Source: Phallusia mammillata
Taxonomy: Eukaryota > Chordata > Ascidiacea > Phlebobranchia > Ascidiidae
Direction: 5' to 3'
Length of the DNA: 64,000 nucleotides
Assembly (NCBI GenBank): GCA_003260075.1
Contig: QLIY01000675.1
Location: 1-64,000, forward strand
The notes beneath the pieces are model-generated. The model ran no database searches. It saw only the letters and a program-made list of their open reading frames with translations, and was not told the DNA's origin. The position numbers and the translations under genes are program-made. This document shows, piece by piece, positions 56,501 through 64,000 of this stretch. How positions within the stretch are numbered: position 1 is the first letter of the stretch; the number at the start of each line of letters is the position of its first letter.

Positions 56501-59095
56501 TATAGGGCCTTGTGTCGAATATTCGGGTTCGGCACGAACGTTTTAAGGCGGGTCCGTTACATCACCAATAAAAAACACAAATAAACTCAGTATAATTTAT
56601 TTTATTATACCACTAATTTTTTCTGACCTTGCAGAAAAAGTTGGGTAGAAGCCACCGGTCGAAGCCCCAAGTTCGTCTATAGAGCAGAAGTGGGCTTATA
56701 ATAGCGGAGTAAAGGTCTGACACGCACATACTGAGGATGAATAGCTCGAAAATGGATCTGGAAACATAAATAACAGGTCGGTGAAATTTGTTTTTTTACG
56801 ATCTAATGCAAGCAAGTGCAAAATTTTGTTGAAAAAGGTTTTCCGTTGATATAAGCTGTTACTGTCAGTCATAATATCAAACTTAGAGAGTTCTTCTGGC
56901 AATTTTATTTCAAAACCAAATGCCAGAAGAGCTCTATACGTTTGAGGTTTTCCGTTTGTTTCTCGTTTTGTGTTTTAGTGTGTAATGCGGCGATGTGGTT
57001 ATGGACAAAGAGTGGCGGGAAAAAATTTATTAAAGTTATTAAAGGACTAAAAATTATTTAATTGCATTTATGGATTGTGGACTATAACACTTGTGCTTTC
57101 CATACTACCAATGTATGGAGGTATTCGATTCTGTTTTGACCATGTGCAAATGTGTTAATTTACACACAACATAATATATACGTTCAATAGCAATGTTTGC
57201 GGAATTATGTCTGCGCAAAAAGACATTCCAGCAAACATTCTTTCGTTGTGCGAAGCTTTGGCCAACTGATCAAAATAGCAATTCTGTTGCAATGATAACA
57301 TGTGCTTTCAATTTTCTTGTCGCTAGCACAAGAAAATGTTGCAAAAAGTAGTTTATACTTCAGTTTAGAGTAAAACCAATGGACGATAAAATCCTTGGTA
57401 AAACAGAATCAGTCGGTCATTTATATCGGTTTGTATTTCGATTACAGGAACTGATGATGCCACATAGGCGAAATATATATTCCTTTATTAAACCGACTGA
57501 TTCTGTACTCTAGTTAAAAAGGCAAACAGTGATCGTCAGGTTAAGCCATGTTGTTGATGGTTGATCTATTACTAAAGTTGTTATTTTGATATTTCAATTT
57601 ACTTCGCAAAAAGATATTTCAGCAACATTGTTCCGTTCTGCCTAGCTTTGGTCAACGAAATCTGAGTAGTGATTCAGTGGTAAGAATTTCTGATCTCATC
57701 TCTTGTCGCTAATTCGATAAATGTTTACAAAAGTTAATTTTTGTAAGAAATTCTACCATTCTCGTGTGAGTTAAACCTGACCTGATTTCTCAGCACGTTT
57801 TTATGAAAAAGTCGCCATATAACGAGCAGATATTCCCAACGTGACGTGACAGGTCGTGATTGGCTGCGTAATAATAACCTCGTAACAGACAGTATTTGAA
57901 ACGTTAGTCTTTAATTGCTGTACAGCATGGCCAAGGTGTCGATTAGCCTTGGATGAAAAATAATGCTATTATTTAGCAGCAGTATCCGATTATGCATGGA
58001 CGGTGCAGTTAAGACTACATTTGGTTACATTGGATTAAGTTTTAAATTTTAATTACCTAAGACAATTTGGAATGAAACTGCCCGCACATTTGACGCAGAC
58101 TGTATTGTATATGTAATTGATATGTTTTGTTTGTAAATTTTGTAGGTTTAGGCATGTACTTGGTTGGATTCGTGTTTGTATTTAAACGGTTTGTAACTTT
58201 TAATTCAACAGTATTTTTTATGCATTTTTTTTTAATTTGTGCACAGTTAAACAAAATCCAACAAACTGGACAAACAAACTAAACTGAAAAAAAATCAACG
58301 TTTGTTTTTCAAAATAAACAAATTTTCAAACATATTTCCAATTTAACTTTGAATATTTTTGTGCAAACAAATACATACTCTAACTTATAATAGCTTAAAA
58401 TAGCTTTTCTAACACGTGTTCCACCACAAAAATCTCAGTAATTACAAAAAAAATGTGACAACAGAACAATTCCGAAACAAACAAACCAATGCAATTTGCC
58501 AAATCAAAAACTTTTCTAAACTTCTTACCTGAGGGTTTTTGTGGTAAGAATCACCACAATAGTTACAACGTTTCCGAAAATTCCCACAACGGCAAGAAAT
58601 ATCAAAATCACTGCAGCCAGTAATATTTCGTCATCGCTGAAGGGCCGTTCGTAAGGTCTGAAAAATGCACAAACAAAAAATTAATAATTTTCATCTACCC
58701 ATGATGGCAAAGTTTTGTGCCTGAATGAAACTCGGCAAAAATTTTTTGAATTGCAGAACATTATACTTTTGTTCTTACAAAGGTAAAACATGCATTAAAA
58801 TTTATTGATTATATATATGTGTTTCAAATCTTATTTTAGAGCTAACGAAATTGAATTCGGTGCAACACACTATAAACGAATTGCTACAATCTACAAGAAA
58901 ACTCGTTGTATATATAATATAGCATAAATTTAAGTTTTAACTCAAGTGCCCTATTAATGGTGCTGGGATATTGCTCTTAATCTCCATTTGTGGGTGTTTA
59001 ACTCGATGTGGCTGTACTTACGGGCCTGTTGTGGCGTTTGTGACAAGTTCGGTGAAATTTGTGAATGCCGCGTCAGTTGCAGCGCTCGTTGTCAT
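50036..59095 (-). CDS. Class A (rhodopsin-like) GPCR, orphan, complete 7TM in nine exons
   Basis: Minus-strand exons: 59022-59095, 58529-58657, 56628-56757, 54202-54330, 53579-53718, 52978-53129, 52200-52289, 51190-51328, 50036-50234; all phases agree, 393 residues. N-terminus MTTSAATDAAF has NFT and NAT sequons. TM1 contains GIFGNVVTIVV; TM2 LFILSMCVSDLYSAIISP (Asp2.50); ECL1 Trp and Cys3.25 in FFCK; TM3 has Asp3.32 (ASDLWTSY) and ends LLRYIAIKWP, where the usual DRY is LRY; TM4 IWLVAIWAATFFSGFIPF; TM5 FFYLPSIIVLILSI (Pro5.50); TM6 ILQLFLIVASFVCGYIPF, with CGYIP in place of CWxP; TM7 ends ECLNPLFY (NPxxY). The tail has five Cys in a row, likely palmitoylated. Asp3.32 and the TM4/TM5 pattern recall amine receptors, but Arg at 7.43 and Ile at 7.40 do not. 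Ligand unknown. Confidence 0.9.
50381..50726. mobile_element. hAT-type MITE carrying a 42-base C run
   Basis: CAGGGGTGTGGCGGCCCGCG and GGTTGCACACCCCTG, flanked by AGCTAAAG on both sides (50373-50380, 50727-50734). C run at 50493-50534. GPCR intron. Confidence 0.85.
50925..51140 (+). repeat. Degenerate GTGATNATCATT minisatellite
   Basis: Roughly ten imperfect units of about 20 bases built on GTGATCATCATTTGTGATTC. GPCR intron before the last exon. Unit divergence and lack of constant repeats rule out CRISPR. Confidence 0.75.
51530..52028. mobile_element. 499-bp hAT-type element, intact ends
   Basis: CAGTGGTTCTTAACC and GGTTAAGAACCACTG with flanking CTTTAGAC (51522-51529, 52029-52036). Sibling at 10887-11372. 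GPCR intron. Confidence 0.88.
52388..52652 (+). repeat. Tandem copies of ~127 bp around a 10-base C run
   Basis: 52388-52515 and 52526-52652 share AAGTCGGTCAAAACCATTGG to GTCTGTARAAATGCGCTTTTG almost exactly; C run 52516-52525. GPCR intron. Confidence 0.9.
54372..54394. repeat. 23-base C run
   Basis: Intronic, beside a decayed hAT-like element (54415-54780, TGGTGCACCGAACCCGG, GGCCGAATAA motifs). Confidence 0.9.
55471..55719 (+). repeat. Tandem copies of ~120 bp around a 10-base C run
   Basis: 55466-55586 and 55597-55719 both run GCGCAAATTTTGTGACACGT to CAATAATATCAGTTTT; C run 55587-55596. GPCR intron. Confidence 0.9.
56030..56570. mobile_element. Decayed hAT-like element
   Basis: TAGTGGTGCAAGTTTGG at the left and GTCCGTTACATCACCAATA at the right with internal TTCGGTTTCGGCCCGAA; diverged ends, no target duplication seen. 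Contains a segment (56180-56300) of the repeat also found in CAPN15 intron 29054-29240. Confidence 0.35.
57404..57514 (+). ncRNA. Hammerhead-like motif within a 15-bp inverted repeat
   Basis: ACAGAATCAGTCGGT (57404-57418) and ACCGACTGATTCTGT (near 57500-57514) are exact inverted copies. Between them lies AGGAA-CTGATGA-T-GCC-ACATA-GGC-GAAA-TATATA-TTCCT: stem I AGGAA/TTCCT and stem II GCC/GGC pair, stem III is minimal, but one extra T follows the core. Possibly a minimal or decayed ribozyme. Confidence 0.4.
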
Positions 59096-61420
59096 GGCAA
59101 CAAAAGTCCCTACACCTGAATCAGTAAAACATGTTAGGTAACAACTTGCTGGGTAATGCAAAACAGGGCGACAGGGCGAAACGTCTGTCATACGGTGTCT
59201 GCCGTAATTACATGTTCTATGATGAAGCATTCCTTTTCTGGTAAAAAACAGTGGTTTACCACGTGAGTACACACGCCACGCGCGTATAAAGTGCGCGAAA
59301 AACCACAGATCCACAACAACTGCTTTGAAGTTTACAATAATTGTTATCTTCTCAAACATTCCCGTTAGCATACAAATTTTATGTCTACTAGCAACTAAAT
59401 CACCTTTTATAATAGTATCGGCTTATAGTTCTACTTTGACACTCAACTTTCGCTTTAGGTTCGTGTTTTCATTACATAAATTTTCTTGTTGCCTTTTTCA
59501 AATTCTTGTAGTTTCTTCGTATATTTGTTTCCACTATATTTGATACATCTTGGCACAGAGGCCTGAAATTGGGGCCTGATCCCAAAAGAACGAGCCTGGC
59601 AGTCCAATTTGAACACAGGTTAAAAAATAAAGTTCGAATTGGATCCGAAAGTTAGATTAACCAATGAAATTTACGACACAAATGCGAACAACAGTAAAGT
59701 CATGTCCAAAATTATTCCTGGTTGGTACAAACTACAAAGCCGAACCCGACACGAAAAGCCTGGCCCGGCTTTCAACTCTGTTTTACCGTCTCATGTTTTT
59801 CTGCAACAGACGTTCTCCTCAGTTTCTCTTCCTAACTGAGGAAAGACAAAATTACGACACGAATGTGGAGTGGCAAATCAAGCCCTATTTATTAAAACCT
59901 AACTCGAAAAGCCCTACCTTAATTACAACTTTCTTTTTACCCCTCGTGTTTCTTAAACATCTGGTTCTAACTGAAGCACGTGTGTCATGTGATAGGCTTG
60001 ACACTAACAGGACATCGGTGTGCCGCAGACTGGTGTTAGTCCGATGTGTTGATTTCCTAATACACCTGTTAACTTCCGACATGTTTAGCTTTCAGTGTTT
60101 GATCACCTGAAGCGTTTTACCGGTGGTTAACAAACATAGTTGTAGCGGCACGTTACATGTGCTTGGTACTCAATTTTTGACATAATCTCAACGGAATTCA
60201 CTTTTTGTCGGACTTGTCTGCGTTTTTGGTTCATTAAAGAAACTATAGTTTGGTGACAATGAAAAGCGCATTAGGCTTGAAATCATGTCCACATTTTAAA
60301 TATTTTCTTTTTCTTTTTAAGTTTTCACATATGCGTTGATGTTTGCTGTTTTAACAGCATTTTAAAACCGACAATTATCCAGTTGATTTGCATTTCATCA
60401 TTTGGGTTTAAATATTACGAAAACAATCCACAACGAAGATTCTTTAATGCTCGTCATTTTGTAGCGTTTTAAATTGATAAAACCGCACTTCCGAAGCGCT
60501 GAACGCAATTGAACTACTCTTTATCACTTAAATACATCAAACTCATTTGCGGTGGTTTACGATATTGCATTGCGCCTTAATAAGCTTTTGACTTGTAGCT
60601 CAGCTAACTCGTTTCTACTTCTACACGCATTGTTTTACTTCTGTTCTTGTATTTTAGGCTTGTCTGGTGCAAAGATCAAAACTTAAATGCTTTCGAAATT
60701 CTCAACCATAGTCGCCTGTAAAGTTATTCAGCTCGCGTATATTGGGAAATCACGGCGTGGTGTTTTAACCGCTCACACAACACAGTGATTATGCTCAGAT
60801 TGTAATTATTACACAATACGTAAAGGCTCTGGATTTTTCCATGTAATGAGTGGAAAGATTTTATCTACCGCCAGTTGAACCATCGTGCAATTCTCTGACT
60901 TTGTGCCATCTCAAGTTACGGCTTAAATAAGACAAATTTAAAATTCAGCCATGAATCAAATCTACTGATTTAATGTAGCCCGAACCCGATCTGAAAGCCC
61001 GAACTCTGATCGTAGACTTCACTTTCAGCAATTCACAACATTATTAGTAACTGCACCTTGAAAAAAATATGGTAAGCTGCTTAAAACCTGTTAGAAAATC
61101 GTTCCTGGACTGTCACAGTCGAACAACGCATTTACAAAAAGTAATGATTTTAAAACTTTTACCAAACCGCAGTCGAAACCTGCTGGAAGTCAGGGCTACT
61201 TTGCCCAACTGGCCGTCTAGTTCTGAGCTTTTAGCATACAAGGCAGACTAATTACACGTTACGCCTAAATCTACTTAAATTCCTGAAGCTTTTCTGGCCT
61301 CTCATCCGACAATTACTCGCCGGCAAGGTCACGTGTGTTAAGTGGTGGAGGGACGCGCCCGCGATTTTCCGGAAATTCTGATAATAATTTTCTTGTCACT
61401 CTAACAGTGAAAAGTGTGCT
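59096..61420. other. Upstream of the GPCR, repeat-rich
   Basis: No exon series seen. 59550-59780 and 60975-61015 hold GCCCGAACCCGA-type transposon text. The open frame 59664-60110 crosses these repeats and is not supported as a gene. Confidence 0.35.
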
Positions 61421-61424
61421 GCCT

Positions 61425-62700
61425 CATGCCCCGTGCATTGTGAGTTGCACAAAAGCGCAGTTTTTGTCTTGTTCCAACGCTTGTGGGTACAAACCCCGAC
61501 AAATTAGCAATTAAAGAAGACTTTACAAATGTTGATGAAAGTTTTCATTAGATGTATTGTACTTCAGTTTTACATTTGCGGATGTTGATGCATTGTGAAT
61601 CGTCTTTATTTCTTGGGCTAATGGATGTGGGTACAAACCCCGACAAGACAGCATTAAACAAGGACTTTACGAATGTTGCTTTTATTCAGGCGGACTGTTC
61701 TTGCGATTTACACATGCAGAAGTATCCAGGCGGCCGTGCTTGATATGTGCAACTTTTTATATATATATTTGACTTCTGTAACTGGTCTAAAATACCTTTT
61801 TTGTTTAGAAAATTACAAGTTCATATCGGTATGCGCGTCCAGCTGCTAGACTGTTTTTTTGGATTTTGTGGACACATTGTCGATCGTTAGTAAAATAAAT
61901 ATCTATGGCTGGGCGAAACAGAACAAACGTTGTACAGTGATTGGCTAAACTCTAAATAATTTGCTGAGCAGTTGACAACATGCACTGATGATGACAACAG
62001 CGATTCTTTGTTAAAACGTTTGCGCTAAGATATATTCTATTTTCACAAGCTCTTTGGCAGTTAAATGTTTTTACTACTTGTTCTGTTGAAGTTTTCGAAC
62101 TACGTAACAGACACCATTTCAAAGGTTGTTTTTACAAACCATATTACCATTTTGGGCCAGAACCTCGACTAAATTACTTCATGCTAGTATGACATCACGA
62201 ATCACTAAAATAATGATTGTTACATCTTTGTTACGTCATCCCCCCCCCCTGTCTCATGCCCCGTGCATTGTGAGTTGCACAAAAGCGCAGTGTCTGTCTT
62301 GTTCCAACGCTTGTGGGTACAAACCCCGACAAATAAGCAATTAAAGAAGACTTTACAAATGTTGATGAAAGTTTTCTTTAGAGGTACTGTACTTCTGTTT
62401 TACATGCCCAGAAGTTGATGCATTGTGAATCGTCTTTTTTTCTTGGGCGAACGCTTGTGGGTACAAACCCCGACAAGACAGCATTCAAAGAGAACTTTTA
62501 TAAACGTTGCTTAAAGTTTTCATTAGAGGTACTGTTACTTCAGTTTTACATGTGCAAAAGTTGGTGCATTGTATATCACCTGTTTTTCTTGGGCCAATGG
62601 TTGTGGGTACAAACGCCGAGTATTAATTAAGGATATTACGAATGGTGCTTAAGGTTTTATCAGGGGGACTGTACTTGCATTTTACACATACAGAAGTTGA

Positions 62701-62746
<46 letters not shown>

Positions 62747-63075
62747 TAGCGTTTGTTGAACGTCCAGGCGGTCGTGCTTGATATGTGCAAATTTTTTTCA
62801 TACATATTTGAGTTCTGTAACTGGTTTAAAACACCTGTTTTCATTAGAAAAAATACAGGGTCATGTAGGTATGCCCTTCCAGCTGCTAGACTCTATCGTT
62901 AGTAAAATGAGAACCTGCGATGGGGCCTATATAGAAAAGACGTTGTACAGTGATGCACTGATGATGACAGCAGCGATTATTTGTTGAAACATTTGCGCTA
63001 AGATATATTATATTTTCACAAACTCTCTGCTAATAATGTTTTTAATTACATTAGTGCTTGTTCTGTTGAAGTTAC
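61425..63075 (+). repeat. Diverged tandem array of ~125 bp units, itself duplicated
   Basis: Units centred on TTGTGGGTACAAACCCCGAC (61486, about 61625, 62315, 62455, about 62600) and TTGATGCATTGTGAATCGTC (61583, 62416). The whole array (61425-62060) recurs, diverged, at 62255-63075; C10 (62240-62249) precedes the second copy and C44 (62703-62746) cuts it. Both halves end in GCACTGATGATGACARCAGC. Confidence 0.75.
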
Positions 63076-64000
63076 GTACTACGTAACAAACACAATTGCA
63101 AAGGTTGTTTTATTACTATTTTGGGCAAGAAACTCGAATAAATTACTTCATGCCCGTGTGACATCACACCCCCCCCCCACGATTTTCTCGAAATAATACC
63201 AACTATTCGTCTGGTCACACCCCCCTTTAAACGGGCCGCACTGACAATTTTAATGGACCTTGCGTCATGAAAGTAATTCATCCCATCGCTTTTGTTACTT
63301 AATAATGTTTACGTAAGGCATATTAAGATTTTTTTTCGATTTTAAGGTACTTTGTAATGTGTTTAAGGTTTTGCTATCCTCGCTTTTTTAGACTCTCTGT
63401 TTCTTTTTGAAATTACACATTCGACAGGTTTTTTTCTTGATTGACTAATGTTATGTTTTACTTTAAACCAGTGGTTTTTAATCATGAACACTTTCATTCT
63501 TTCAGGGGTCCCGTTAAAGATTAATTCTTGTCATTTTCTGCGATCTCCATTTATACACACATTTTTCACTTTGTTATGTAAACCATTTTCTCCACGTATC
63601 AAACAATTCCTAAACCTCCAATCGACTTTTCTTAAAATGTTTTTATGCACTAAAATCTGGTGAAAGTTTTTCACATAAAATACAACAACAGTCCAAGAAT
63701 ACATCAAGCAAATTTAAATCAAATGCACAATTTTATGTGTTTTTTATTGTTGTAATTTCTAACAAAATAAAAATATATACACCGACATAACATGTACAAA
63801 TCAAAGTAAATATTTAAACATGTACAATCAAATCAAAGTAAATATTTACAGCATCCTTTAACAGACTGAACTTTATACACAAAACAATTTTAAAGCATTT
63901 CAACACAACAAAGTTAAAAAAACATTTCGTGCATAGCTGACTAAATGTCCGGTTTATTTACAACTCTGTTCTGTCAGTGCTGACTGTTGGTCCACAACTC
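63076..64000. other. Right edge, no gene recognised
   Basis: C10 at 63169-63178; hAT-type left end CAGTGGTTTTTAATC at 63470 without a partner. 63790-63855 holds a two-unit repeat of ACATGTACAATCAAATCAAA. AT-rich text with AATAAA-like motifs could be the 3' UTR of a gene outside the window. Confidence 0.3.

Noticed and set aside
59664..60110. 148-residue plus-strand open frame
   Set aside because: Crosses transposon-like GCCCGACACGAAAAGCC repeats, has no recognisable motif and no splice partner.
61984..62025. Hammerhead at GCACTGATGATGACAACAGC
   Set aside because: GAAA is missing here (GTTAAAAC) and stem II does not form; the sibling at 62955 has GAAAC but no convincing stems.

Overview
The window looks like animal nuclear DNA. 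It is AT-rich, all genes have small spliced exons with GT..AG borders and introns of roughly 100 to 2000 bases, and short DNA transposons are everywhere. Gene content (CAPN15, a NIPAL magnesium transporter, CRYZL1, a 7TM receptor, coactosin-like ADF-H proteins) and compact gene structure suggest an invertebrate chordate such as an ascidian tunicate (Ciona-like). The species is an inference.

Layout. 0.3-2.6 kb: 3' part of a minus-strand gene with NYN/Regnase-type RNase domains. 3.6-22 kb: a family of five two-exon coactosin/ADF-H-like genes (three on plus, two on minus), with inverted and direct copies of their 5' flanks, gene relics and many repeats between them. 23.2-33.9 kb: CAPN15 (small-optic-lobes calpain), plus strand. 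35.4-39.4 kb: NIPA-like Mg2+ transporter, plus strand. 41.8-46.6 kb: CRYZL1, plus strand. 47.7-49.1 kb: an unidentified 165-residue protein, minus strand. 50.0-59.1 kb: a complete nine-exon class A GPCR, minus strand. 59.1-64 kb: repeats, including a diverged ~125 bp tandem array. No operon-like or shared-pathway logic links the single genes; only the ADF-H cluster is a functional family.

Most notable signals. (1) A textbook type I hammerhead ribozyme sits in the outer end of each arm of a foldback element in a CRYZL1 intron. The two 145-base arms differ at one base, and that base is the catalytic G8. (2) Runs of G or C with lengths clustered at 10-11, or much longer (23-71), lie between near-identical duplicated segments and break exons of CAPN15 and NIPAL. 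This is probably an assembly artefact or merged haplotypes, and it matters for every gene model here. (3) A chimeric retro-fragment joins RACK1 and a MARK-type kinase. (4) One coactosin-like copy ends inside a MITE. Exon joins below were checked by hand for reading-frame phase; no database search was run.
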